NCBI RefSeq assembly: GCF_021044795.1
Contig: NZ_JAJNOP010000004.1
Length of the DNA: 64,000 nucleotides
Source: Acidaminococcus hominis
GTDB lineage: Bacteria; Bacillota; Negativicutes; Acidaminococcales; Acidaminococcaceae
Reading direction: 5' to 3' (one strand)
Part shown: one piece after another, positions 24,479-32,452 of the stretch
How positions within the stretch are numbered: position 1 is the stretch's first letter
Layout: every line of letters begins with the position of its first letter
Position numbers and translations under genes: made by a program
The notes under the pieces: generated by a model
The model's input: the letters and a program-made list of their open reading frames with translations, nothing else
The model's database searches: none
Told to the model about the DNA's origin: nothing

Positions 24479-25273
24479 TTAACCCAACATCATCCGGTCA
24501 TTATCCAGTTCGGTGCCGGCGGCCTTTTCAAACAGGGCCAGCAGGTCCGGAATGGTCAGCTTGGATTTTTCTTCAGCGCCGATATCCACCACAATGTGGC
24601 CGGCGTTCATCATGATCAGGCGGTTGCCAAACCGCAGGGCATCCTTCATGTTGTGGGTAATCATCAGGGAGGTCAGGTGGTCCCGAGCAATCACCTTGTC
24701 GGTGAGCTGGAGCACTTTTTCTGCGGTTTTGGGGTCCAGGGCTGCGGTGTGCTCGTCCAGGAGCAGAATCCGGGGCTTGTTCATGGCTGCCATAAGCAGG
24801 GTCAGGGCCTGGCGCTGGCCGCCGGAAAGCAGGCCCACCCGGCTGGTCAGACGGTTTTCCAGCCCCAGGTCCAGTTCCTTCAGCAGGGTTCTGAAGCGTT
24901 CCCGGTCGGAGTCCTTCAGGGCCCAGGCAAGGCCAGGGGTCTTGCCCCGTCTGGAGGCAATGGCCAGGTTTTCTTCAATCATCATACCGGCGGCAGTACC
25001 CATCATGGGGTCCTGGAACACCCGGCCGATATAGCGGGCCCGTTTGTGTTCCGGGGTCTTGGTAACGTCCACGCCGTCAATGAGGATTTCTCCGGTATCC
25101 ACCGGGAAGACGCCGGCAATGGAGTTCAGCAGCGTGGATTTGCCGGCCCCGTTGCCCCCGATGATGGTGATAAAGTCACCGGGTTCCATATGGAGGTTCA
25201 CATCGTACAGGGCCCGTTTTTCGTTGACCGTGCCCGGGAAAAATGTCTTGGATAAGTGTTTGATATCAAGCAT
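24479..25273 (-). CDS. ABC transporter ATP-binding protein
   Basis: The ATPase subunit (264 residues) of an importer. Walker A GGNGAGKST near residues 39-47, signature LSGGQRQ near 150 and Walker B ILLLDEHTAAL near 172 are intact. The start codon overlaps the permease stop by one base (TAATG), so translation is coupled. It belongs to the same family as the ATPases of TrpXYZ-type uptake systems. It is the last gene of the four-gene operon. Confidence 0.92.
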   Translation of the reverse strand: MLDIKHLSKTFFPGTVNEKRALYDVNLHMEPGDFITIIGGNGAGKSTLLNSIAGVFPVDTGEILIDGVDVTKTPEHKRARYIGRVFQDPMMGTAAGMMIEENLAIASRRGKTPGLAWALKDSDRERFRTLLKELDLGLENRLTSRVGLLSGGQRQALTLLMAAMNKPRILLLDEHTAALDPKTAEKVLQLTDKVIARDHLTSLMITHNMKDALRFGNRLIMMNAGHIVVDIGAEEKSKLTIPDLLALFEKAAGTELDNDRMMLG

Positions 25274-26157
25274 TATTGGCCCACCTTTCTTCCCAGCAGT
25301 TTACCCTTGAACATGGGCAGGGAGAGTGCCAGGGCTACCAACACTGCCGTAAACAGCTTCAGGTCGTTGGGGGGCATGCCCAGCTGGAGCACAAGGGCGA
25401 TAACCAGCCGGTACACAATGGAGCCCAGGATAACGGAAATCAGGGAGTTCTTGAAGCTCCGGGTCCCAAAGAGGACTTCGCCGATAATCACGGAGGCCAG
25501 GCCGATAACGATGGTGCCCACCCCCATGCCCACGTCGGCAAACCCGTTGCTTTGGGCTACCAGGGAGCCGGCTACAGCTACCAGGGCGTTACTGAGAAGC
25601 AGGCCCAGGTTCAGCATCAGGTCGGTGTCCACGCCCTGGGCCCGGATCATCTGGGGATTGAAGCCGGTAGCCCGGATGGCAGCACCGATTTCCGTTCCAA
25701 AGAACCAGTAGATCAGCACGGAGAAGAACAGGCAGATGATAAAGCCCATAATGAGAATGGCGTTGGAATACGAGCTGCCCAAAAGGTCCTGGACCACGGA
25801 AAAAGCAGTGTCCTGTCCCAAAAGGGAAACGTTGGCCTTGCCCATAACCCTCAGGTTCACGGAGTACAGGGCAATCATGGTGAGAATCCCGGCCAAGAGC
25901 GCCGGAATCTTCAGTTTGGTGTGCAGAAAGCCGGTGATCAGGCCGGCCAGGCCGCCGGCTAAGGCAGCGGCAAAGATGGCCAAAATGGGGTTCGTGCCCT
26001 TCACCATCAGGGTAACGGCAACTGCCGCCCCCAGGGGAAAGGACCCTTCCACGGTCATGTCGGCCACGTCCAGTACCCGGAAGGTAATATAGACACCCAG
26101 GGCTAAAAGGGACCACAACAGGCCCTGGGCAATCGTTGGCAATAAGATATCAATCAT
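25273..26157 (-). CDS. ABC transporter permease (TrpY-like/LivH-like)
   Basis: A 294-residue polytopic permease with about eight hydrophobic segments. It begins MIDILLPTIAQGLLWSLLALGVYITFRVLDVADMTVEGSFPLGAA, typical of the branched-chain-permease superfamily subset that works with COG2984-type binding proteins. GGAG lies about 10 bases upstream of the ATG. It lies 3 bases after the second binding protein gene. Confidence 0.88.
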   Translation of the reverse strand: MIDILLPTIAQGLLWSLLALGVYITFRVLDVADMTVEGSFPLGAAVAVTLMVKGTNPILAIFAAALAGGLAGLITGFLHTKLKIPALLAGILTMIALYSVNLRVMGKANVSLLGQDTAFSVVQDLLGSSYSNAILIMGFIICLFFSVLIYWFFGTEIGAAIRATGFNPQMIRAQGVDTDLMLNLGLLLSNALVAVAGSLVAQSNGFADVGMGVGTIVIGLASVIIGEVLFGTRSFKNSLISVILGSIVYRLVIALVLQLGMPPNDLKLFTAVLVALALSLPMFKGKLLGRKVGQ

Positions 26158-26160
26158 GGA

Positions 26161-27159
26161 TTATTTAGCTCCTTCGGCTTCCTTTTTGATGGCATCAGGA
26201 ATGGTCAGTCCTAATTTTTTCACTTGGGCATCGTTGATCAGCACCGTAAAGGTCTGCTGGCTCTGGATGGCCATATTTTCCGGTTTGGATTCCCCTTTGA
26301 GAATGGCCGCAGCCATTTCCCCGGTCTGGTAACCCAGTTTGTAGTAGTCAATGCCCAGGGTGGCTACGCCGCCGGCCTTGGTCATGCCGCCTTCCCCGCA
26401 GAATACGGGAATCTTGGCTTCGTCGGTGATTTTCACCAGGTTGGCCATGGCGGAGGCCAGCACGTTGTCCGTAGGCACGTAAATGGCGTCCACTTTTCCC
26501 ACCAGGCTTTGGGCGGCCTGCTGAATGTCATTGACGTTGGAAACGGTGGCTTCCACGGTCTTCAGCCCTCTGGCGGCAGCAGCCTTTTTGGCCAGGTCCA
26601 CCTGAATCTGGGAATTGACTTCACTGGAGCTGTAGATAAAGCCCAGGGTCTTGGCTTTGGGCATAATCTGTACCAACAGGTCAATCTGGGCTTCCACCGG
26701 GTTCATGTCGGTGGTGCCGGTTACGTTGGTGCCGGGTTTGCTGGGGTCCTGCACCAGCTTGGCGGCTTTATAGTCGGTAATGGCGGTGCCCACAATGGGA
26801 ATGGTCTTGGTGGCATTGGCCATGGTCTGGGCAGCCGGGGTGGCAATGGCACAGACCAGATCATCTTTGTTGGCCACAAAGCGCTGGGCAATGGTCTGAA
26901 GGTTGGATTGGTCCCCTTGGGCGTTCTGGCGGTCGAACTTCACGTTCTTGCCTTCCGCAAAGCCTTTGGCGGCCAGGCCGTCCACAAACCCTTTATTGGC
27001 GGCGTCCAGGGCGGGGTGTTCCACCAGCTGGAGGATGCCTACGTTATAGACCTTGTCCTTCTGATTTTTGGAGGCAGTATCGCTGCCGCCGCAGCCGGCC
27101 GCACCAATGGCCAGGGCTGCCAAAAGGGCTGCAATCCAGAGTTTTCCGCGTGTGTTCAT
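26161..27159 (-). CDS. ABC substrate-binding lipoprotein, copy 2
   Basis: A 332-residue binding protein of the ABC_sub_bind (TrpX-like) family. A signal peptide ends in a lipobox, AIGAAGCGG, placing the lipidated Cys near residue 23. The mature part has VGILQLVEHPALDAANKGFVDGL and TPAAQTMANATKTIPIVGTAITDY. It is strikingly similar over its whole length to the gene just upstream, indicating tandem duplication. AAAGGAGG precedes the ATG. Family members bind tryptophan or related compounds; the ligand here is inferred at best. Confidence 0.9.
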   Translation of the reverse strand: MNTRGKLWIAALLAALAIGAAGCGGSDTASKNQKDKVYNVGILQLVEHPALDAANKGFVDGLAAKGFAEGKNVKFDRQNAQGDQSNLQTIAQRFVANKDDLVCAIATPAAQTMANATKTIPIVGTAITDYKAAKLVQDPSKPGTNVTGTTDMNPVEAQIDLLVQIMPKAKTLGFIYSSSEVNSQIQVDLAKKAAAARGLKTVEATVSNVNDIQQAAQSLVGKVDAIYVPTDNVLASAMANLVKITDEAKIPVFCGEGGMTKAGGVATLGIDYYKLGYQTGEMAAAILKGESKPENMAIQSQQTFTVLINDAQVKKLGLTIPDAIKKEAEGAK

Positions 27160-27194
27160 AATAACCCTCCTTTGTCAAACAACTGCTGTGAAGC

Positions 27195-28184
27195 TTATTT
27201 TACGATTTCTGCATTTTTCAGCAAGTCTTCCGGGAAGGTAATTCCCAGAATTTTGGCTTCGGTTTCGTTGACAGTGACCTTCATGTCCTGCTGCTTTTCG
27301 ATGGGCATGGTCTGGGGCTTGGCCTCGCCTTTCAGGATTTTGGCGGCCATGAGTCCGGTCTGGTAGCCCAGCTTGTAGTAATCAATGCCGATGGTGGCCA
27401 GGGCTCCATGCTTCACCACTTCCCCTTCCCCGCAGATGACGGGAATCTTGGCCGGGTTGGTGATTTTGGCCAGGACGGGCATGGCGGAGGCAATGACGTT
27501 ATCCGTGGGCACGTAGATGGCGTCTACATTGCCCACCAGGCTTTGGGCGGCCTGCTGGATATCGTTGACGGTAGTAATAGTGGCTTCCCGCACGTTAAGG
27601 TTCTTGGCGGCGGCCAGGCGTTTCAGTTCTTCTGCCTGGAGCTGGGAGTTGATTTCACTGGAGTTATAGATAACGCCAATGGTTTTGGTCTGGGGTACCA
27701 GGCGCAGCAGCAGGTCCAGCTGCTTGTCGATGGGGTTCATATCGGTGGTGCCGGTCACATTGGTACCAGGCTTTTCCGGGTTCTTCACCAGTTTGGCCGA
27801 CTTGTAATCGGTAATGGCGGTGCCCACAATGGGAATGTCCCGGGTGGCGTTGGCCACGGTTTGGGCGGCGGGTGTGGCGATGGCGCAAATCAGGTCCATA
27901 TGGCCGTTCACAAACCGCTGGGCAATGGTCTGGAGGTTGGATTGGTCCGCCTGGGCGTTCTGCTTATCCAGCTTCAGATTTTCTCCTTCTTTGTACCCGC
28001 CGGCTGCCAGTCCGTCCACAAAGCCCTTATTGGCTGCGTCCAGGGCGGAATGTTCCACCAGCTGTACAATTCCTACTTTGGCTTCTTTCTTTTCCTTACT
28101 GCCGGAACTCTGCTCCCCGCACCCGGCGGTGACCCCTAGGGCCAACACCAGAAGGGCCAGGAGTCCCTTTTTCCAGTACTGCAT
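27195..28184 (-). CDS. ABC substrate-binding lipoprotein, copy 1
   Basis: A 329-residue paralogue of the next gene. The start is taken at the ATG giving MQYWKKGLLALL because AAGGATGG lies at proper distance; another ATG 9 bases upstream sits directly on the ribosome site. The lipobox is LGVTAGCGE. The ligand-cleft sequence TPAAQTVANATRDIPIVGTAITDYKSAKLV matches copy 2 closely. It is the first gene of the operon. Two receptors for one permease suggests two related ligands or two affinities. Confidence 0.9.
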   Translation of the reverse strand: MQYWKKGLLALLVLALGVTAGCGEQSSGSKEKKEAKVGIVQLVEHSALDAANKGFVDGLAAGGYKEGENLKLDKQNAQADQSNLQTIAQRFVNGHMDLICAIATPAAQTVANATRDIPIVGTAITDYKSAKLVKNPEKPGTNVTGTTDMNPIDKQLDLLLRLVPQTKTIGVIYNSSEINSQLQAEELKRLAAAKNLNVREATITTVNDIQQAAQSLVGNVDAIYVPTDNVIASAMPVLAKITNPAKIPVICGEGEVVKHGALATIGIDYYKLGYQTGLMAAKILKGEAKPQTMPIEKQQDMKVTVNETEAKILGITFPEDLLKNAEIVK

Positions 28185-28246
28185 CTCTACCATCCTTCTT
28201 TCCTGCGTCCGTTTGTCTGGAGTGTACGCAATCTGATTTTCTTATC

Positions 28247-28275
28247 ATTCTAGCATATTTACCTTACAAGGGCAA
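28247..28275 (-). promoter_or_regulatory. Promoter of the ABC operon
   Basis: On the minus strand TTGCCC (28270-28275) is followed after 17 bases by TAGAAT (28247-28252). A further TTGACA lies at 28281-28286, just after the stop of the upstream gene. Confidence 0.5.
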
Positions 28276-28287
28276 AAAAATGTCAAA

Positions 28288-29367
28288 TTATTTTGTCACA
28301 AAAAAGTTGATTTCCCAGCAGGGCACATAGGGGTGGCGGCGCAGGTAGATTTTGTACTCCGGCACCAGTTCCCACAGCTTCAGCGGCAGGGCAAACAGGT
28401 CCATTTCGTAGTGGTAGCCTGCCAGAAGCAGCTTGAACTGGCAGCGGGCGATGGTCTCAGCGCCGCCCTCCAGGGCTTCCTTTTCGGCCCCTTCCACGTC
28501 CATTTTGATGTAGGTAATGGGCTTGCCGTCACTGATGGCGTCAATGGTGGTCAGGGGCACTTCGTCCGTACCGTAGGACACCAGGGCGGACATACGGCCC
28601 CCCTTGGCCTGGAAGGAATGTTCCCCTTCCCTGCGCCAGATGCCCTTTTGGAACAGGGAGCAGTTCCGCAGCTGCTCTTCTTCCACATAGTGCCGGAGCT
28701 TGCGGAAATTCTTGGGATCCGGTTCCACGGCGTAGATATGCTGGTAGTGGTGGTTGGTCAGTTCCAGGAATTCGGTGAGAGTATCCCCGTTGTAGGCGCC
28801 CAGGTCCAGGTAGCTTTCCTCAGGCCCCAGGGGCAGCAGGGTGGTCAGGTCCTCCCGGCGCTGGGTAACATTTTGCAAATATTTCAGGCTGCCGGTCAGC
28901 TTGTAGCGGAGAATGTCCTGAAACACCTGCCGGCTCAGGTCGTCGGCCAGGTTTTCGTAGACGGCGGCAAGCTCCCGATGGTACAGGTGGATCCACTGCT
29001 CGTCCACTAGCTGAACCTCGTCCAAGAGAGGCAGATGGGGCGCATAGGTTTCGTGGAGCTGGGCCAGGTGGAAAAACCGCTCCAGAATCTCCGGGCGCTC
29101 GCTGGCAAAAGCGATGAGAATAATAAAATCTCCCAATTCTTTTTGGATTTCCGCATATTTTTTTACGGTAAAGCCCCGGAACTCCTGGCCCCGGACAAAT
29201 TCGTCGCTGGCAAAAATGCCGGCCACGGGAATGGAAAGTTCCTGGCACAGGTCCAGGATCTGGTCTGCGCCGTTGCCCATGCCATAGAGGACGATGGGTT
29301 TGGTGGTTTGGGTTAAATGGGCCCACAACAGGGGCTCCTGGGCAATCGATTCGAGTACGTCAAGCAT
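28288..29367 (-). CDS. FkbM-family methyltransferase
   Basis: The start is taken at MLDVLESIAQ, with AAGGA upstream inside the end of the M48 gene; the longer reading from 29403 has no ribosome site. The 359-residue protein has an N-terminal Rossmann-like region (IVLYGMGNGADQILDL near 25-40) and a C-terminal SAM-dependent FkbM domain: YLDLGAYNGDTL near 190, the acidic VEPDPKNF near 215, and IKMDVEGAEKEAL near 285. This two-part layout is common in polysaccharide and glycopeptide methyltransferases. It overlaps the M48 gene by 8 bases. Substrate unknown. Confidence 0.85.
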   Translation of the reverse strand: MLDVLESIAQEPLLWAHLTQTTKPIVLYGMGNGADQILDLCQELSIPVAGIFASDEFVRGQEFRGFTVKKYAEIQKELGDFIILIAFASERPEILERFFHLAQLHETYAPHLPLLDEVQLVDEQWIHLYHRELAAVYENLADDLSRQVFQDILRYKLTGSLKYLQNVTQRREDLTTLLPLGPEESYLDLGAYNGDTLTEFLELTNHHYQHIYAVEPDPKNFRKLRHYVEEEQLRNCSLFQKGIWRREGEHSFQAKGGRMSALVSYGTDEVPLTTIDAISDGKPITYIKMDVEGAEKEALEGGAETIARCQFKLLLAGYHYEMDLFALPLKLWELVPEYKIYLRRHPYVPCWEINFFVTK

Positions 29368-30589
29368 GCTGGAGTTCCTTTCCGGCTGCCAGGGCCGGGG
29401 CAAAGGCCCGGGGCATCAGGCTGGCAGCAGATTTTTTCGTAGTGGTTTGGCTGGGTGCAGGGGCAGCCGTCCGGGTCACGCTTTGGCCTGCGGCCGGGGT
29501 CTGGTCAGCTGCGGCAGAAGCAGCAGCCCCAGCAGGGGCAGTACCCTTTACCGCCCGGGCCCAGTCCTGGAGCTTTCCGGCAATCTGCCGGGCCAGTTCC
29601 CCAGGCCGGCCATCCTGCTGGTTATCCTGGGGATACACCCGGAGGATGCGGATATCTTCATAATACACATCGGACCAGTTGTCCCCGTCCATGGTGAGAA
29701 AATGGGACTCATCAAGGCCCCGCTTCTGGGACAGGTACAGGGCTCCGGCCATCAGATAGACCCGGTAGGCCGGCTTGTCGTAGCCGGCAGTTTCTGTAAT
29801 GGTATAGGACCAGCCGTTTTGGCTGACGGTGGCAGAGCCCTCGGCATTAACCGTTACCGCAGCCCCAATGTGCAGAGGTTTTACCCACTGGAGGGCTTTG
29901 GCCATCCGGACTTCCGGTTCCGGGTGGGAGGAGAACAGGCCGTAGCCCGGATTCCCCATTTCCTTGGACATATCGTCCAGCTTGGCCATGGTTACGTAAA
30001 TGCCGTAGGGATTATAGCCGGCCTCGTTGCACATCCGAAAACCTTCCTGGTCCGCTTCCCGCTCGTCCGCCCGGCTGTAGCCGGCCATCAGGGCCTGGGA
30101 AGCCGTGGTGGCCAGGGCAATGCCCGCCCCCGGATCCCCGGCGGCAGCCCCGGCCAAAATGGACAGGAAGGACAGGGCCATCTGCTTTTCCAGCTGGTGG
30201 ACCGTATGGCGCTTTTCCACGTGGCCAATTTCGTGGCCAATCACCGCAGCCAGCTCATCATCGCTGGTCATAAAATCCAAAAGGCCCTTGTACACGTAGA
30301 TAAAGCCCCCAGGGCAGGACAGGGCGTTGACGTCCTGGGTATTTAATACCTTAAAGGTATAGGTCAGATTCTTCCGGTCGCTGTACTTTACCAGGCTCTG
30401 GCCAATGCGGTCCACCCGGGCCTGGACCTCGTCGTTCTGGTACAGCCCATACTGGGCCTCCTGCTGCTGGGCCACCTTCTGGCCCATTTCAATTTCCTGC
30501 TTTTCGCTGATCATGGCTGCCTGGGCCTTGGGCAGGGGCAGCAGACAGAACAGGCAGAAAAAACACAGCATATAAAAAAGTTTCTTCAA
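29360..30589 (-). CDS. Secreted M48-family zinc metalloprotease
   Basis: The start is taken at a TTG with GAGG 8 bases upstream, giving a signal peptide with core FYMLCFFCLFCLLPLP and cleavage after AQA; a GTG 9 bases earlier sits on the ribosome site. The 409-residue protein carries the zinc motif HEIGH near residue 120 and a downstream zinc-ligand Glu region (RADEREADQEGFRM), as in BepA/Oma1-like M48 proteases. The C-terminal third has an Ala-, Thr- and Pro-rich low-complexity tail. It would act outside the cytoplasmic membrane. It is coupled to the FkbM gene. Confidence 0.87.
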   Translation of the reverse strand: MKKLFYMLCFFCLFCLLPLPKAQAAMISEKQEIEMGQKVAQQQEAQYGLYQNDEVQARVDRIGQSLVKYSDRKNLTYTFKVLNTQDVNALSCPGGFIYVYKGLLDFMTSDDELAAVIGHEIGHVEKRHTVHQLEKQMALSFLSILAGAAAGDPGAGIALATTASQALMAGYSRADEREADQEGFRMCNEAGYNPYGIYVTMAKLDDMSKEMGNPGYGLFSSHPEPEVRMAKALQWVKPLHIGAAVTVNAEGSATVSQNGWSYTITETAGYDKPAYRVYLMAGALYLSQKRGLDESHFLTMDGDNWSDVYYEDIRILRVYPQDNQQDGRPGELARQIAGKLQDWARAVKGTAPAGAAASAAADQTPAAGQSVTRTAAPAPSQTTTKKSAASLMPRAFAPALAAGKELQHA

Positions 30590-30628
30590 TAAAATCACCT
30601 CGCAGGTCTAAAAACAGACTATGGAGTC

Positions 30629-30685
30629 ATTATACACTATTTCCCGGGATAATTCATTTTCTAACGGCCCGTATCGTGCTATAGT
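30629..30685. promoter_or_regulatory. Divergent -10 boxes for the M48 protease and thiW
   Basis: TATAAT on the minus strand (30629-30634) faces the M48 gene, and an extended -10, TGCTATAGT (TATAGT at 30680-30685), faces thiW. The -35 boxes are weak. No TPP riboswitch motif (CTGAGA) is seen before thiW. Confidence 0.4.
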
Positions 30686-30725
30686 ATAAGGTATCAACTG
30701 TATTGCAAGGAGGAATTCTGAAATC

Positions 30726-31223
30726 ATGCAGACTTACCGTTTAACCCTTTCGGCGCTTCTGGTGGCCATTGGTACCCTGACCGCCAACCTGCTGTATATC
30801 CCGGTGGGGATTTCCAAATGCTTCCCCATGCAGCACTGCATCAACGTGCTGTGCGCCGTGCTTTTGGGCCCGTCCTATGCGGCCGCCATCAGCTTTCTCA
30901 TTGCCCTGCTGCGGAACCTGGCAGGTCTGGGTTCTCCCCTGGCCTTCCCCGGCAGCATGATTGGCGCCATCTGCGCAGCGCTGGTGTACAAGCGCTTCCA
31001 CACCATTCCCGCCGCCATGGCTGGAGAAATCTTCGGTACCGGCATTCTGGGCGGCTACGTGGCCTACCTGGTAGCCACCTACCTATTGGGCAAAGCCACC
31101 CTGGCGTTCTTCTTTATTCCGCCCTTCCTGATCAGCACCACCGGCGGCAGCATCATTGCCGGCCTGCTGCTCAAGAGCGGCGTGCTGAACCCGGTAAAGA
31201 ACCGACTGGCCCAAAGCCACTAA
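30726..31223 (+). CDS. thiW: ThiW-type S component of an ECF transporter
   Basis: A 165-residue membrane protein with about five helices, beginning with the substrate-binding subunit pattern LTLSALLVAIGTL, then PVGISKCFPMQHCINVLCAVLLGP and AALLRNLAGLGSPLAFPGSM-type loops that define ThiW. ThiW is thought to bring in the thiazole precursor of thiamine through a shared energizing module. No such module is in the window. AAGGAGG lies 12 bases upstream of the ATG, rather far. CytX at 61955 would supply the pyrimidine half. Confidence 0.88.
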   Translation: MQTYRLTLSALLVAIGTLTANLLYIPVGISKCFPMQHCINVLCAVLLGPSYAAAISFLIALLRNLAGLGSPLAFPGSMIGAICAALVYKRFHTIPAAMAGEIFGTGILGGYVAYLVATYLLGKATLAFFFIPPFLISTTGGSIIAGLLLKSGVLNPVKNRLAQSH

Positions 31224-31312
31224 GCCCCTGCACCCCAGCCTGCTTTCCAGCAATTTCTCCTCTCCTATAGCACACCCATACCTTTACCAGAAAGTAGAAA
31301 GGATTCCCTGCC

Positions 31313-32452
31313 ATGCGTATTTTACACACTTCGGACTGGCATTTGGGACGGATTTTTCACGGACTGCATCTTCTGGACGACCAGGCCCTGGCCCTAGAGC
31401 AGGTCATGGCCGCCGCCCGGGAGTACCGTGTGGACCTGATTCTCATTGCCGGCGACATTTACGACCGGTCCGTGCCTCCCACGGAGGCCGTCAATTTGCT
31501 GGACGAAACCCTGCAGCAAATGGTCCTGCAATTAAAAATTCCTGTGGTGCTGATTTCCGGCAACCACGATAACCCTGACCGGCTGAACTTCGGTCAGGCT
31601 CTTTTTGCGTCTTCCGGGCTGTACGTGTACGGCCAGGTTACCCGGGACGCCAAACCCCTGGTGCTCCAGGACGCCTTTGGGGACGTGTATATCTGTCCCC
31701 TGCCCTACTGCGAACCTCTGACGGCCACGGAGCTCAGCGGGGAAAAGCAGCATACCCATGAGGAGGCGCTGAAATGGCAGGTGGCCCAGATGCTGGCGCA
31801 GATTCCTGCGGGTGCCCGGAAAGTGGCCCTCGCCCACGTGTTTCTCACGGGAGCCCAGACCACCCCGGACAGCGAGCGGCCCCTGGCAGCCGGCGGCGCC
31901 ACCACGGTGTCCATTGACTGCTTCAAGGACTTTGCCTACACGGCCCTGGGCCATCTCCACGCAGCCCAGGCTAACAGCTACAACGTCCGGTACTCCGGCT
32001 CCCTGCTGAAATATTCCTTTGCGGAAGCTTCCCAGAAAAAAGGCCTGCAAATTGTGGATCTGAAGGAAGACGGCGCGGTGGAGGTGGAAACCGTATATCT
32101 CACGGCTCCCCACGAGCTGGCGGTGCTAAAGGGGGAATTCCAGGACCTATTGGAAAATCCCCGGTTGGAAGCGGCCCAGGACTACCTGCAGGTGGTGCTG
32201 ACGGATCAGGCACCCATTTTGGACGCCAAGCACCGGCTGGAAACGGTGTACCCCAACATTCTCCAGCTGGGCTACGAACGGCTCCAGCCCCGGGAAGAAG
32301 CCCAGGAAACCCGGCAGCGGAAAGGGCTTACCACCGAGGACCTGTTTGGGGCCTTTTTCCGGGAAACGGAGGGCACCGACCTGACGGACCAGGAAAAAGA
32401 GCTGCTGCACCAGGTGCTCAATGAACTGGCAGCAGAAGGGAGGAACGCCTGA
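31313..32452 (+). CDS. sbcD: SbcD, nuclease subunit of SbcCD
   Basis: A 379-residue Mre11-type calcineurin-like nuclease. The metal-binding motifs are present in order: HTSDWHLG at 5-12, AGDIYDR near 48, SGNHDNPDR near 82, and ALGHLHAAQ near 217. Together with SbcC it cuts hairpins and protein-blocked DNA ends. AAGGA precedes the ATG. Its stop overlaps the SbcC start (TGATG), coupling translation. Confidence 0.94.
   Translation: MRILHTSDWHLGRIFHGLHLLDDQALALEQVMAAAREYRVDLILIAGDIYDRSVPPTEAVNLLDETLQQMVLQLKIPVVLISGNHDNPDRLNFGQALFASSGLYVYGQVTRDAKPLVLQDAFGDVYICPLPYCEPLTATELSGEKQHTHEEALKWQVAQMLAQIPAGARKVALAHVFLTGAQTTPDSERPLAAGGATTVSIDCFKDFAYTALGHLHAAQANSYNVRYSGSLLKYSFAEASQKKGLQIVDLKEDGAVEVETVYLTAPHELAVLKGEFQDLLENPRLEAAQDYLQVVLTDQAPILDAKHRLETVYPNILQLGYERLQPREEAQETRQRKGLTTEDLFGAFFRETEGTDLTDQEKELLHQVLNELAAEGRNA

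Noticed and set aside
30600..30725. TPP riboswitch before thiW
   Set aside because: The conserved CTGAGA and GGGTGC-type elements are missing and the leader is too short.
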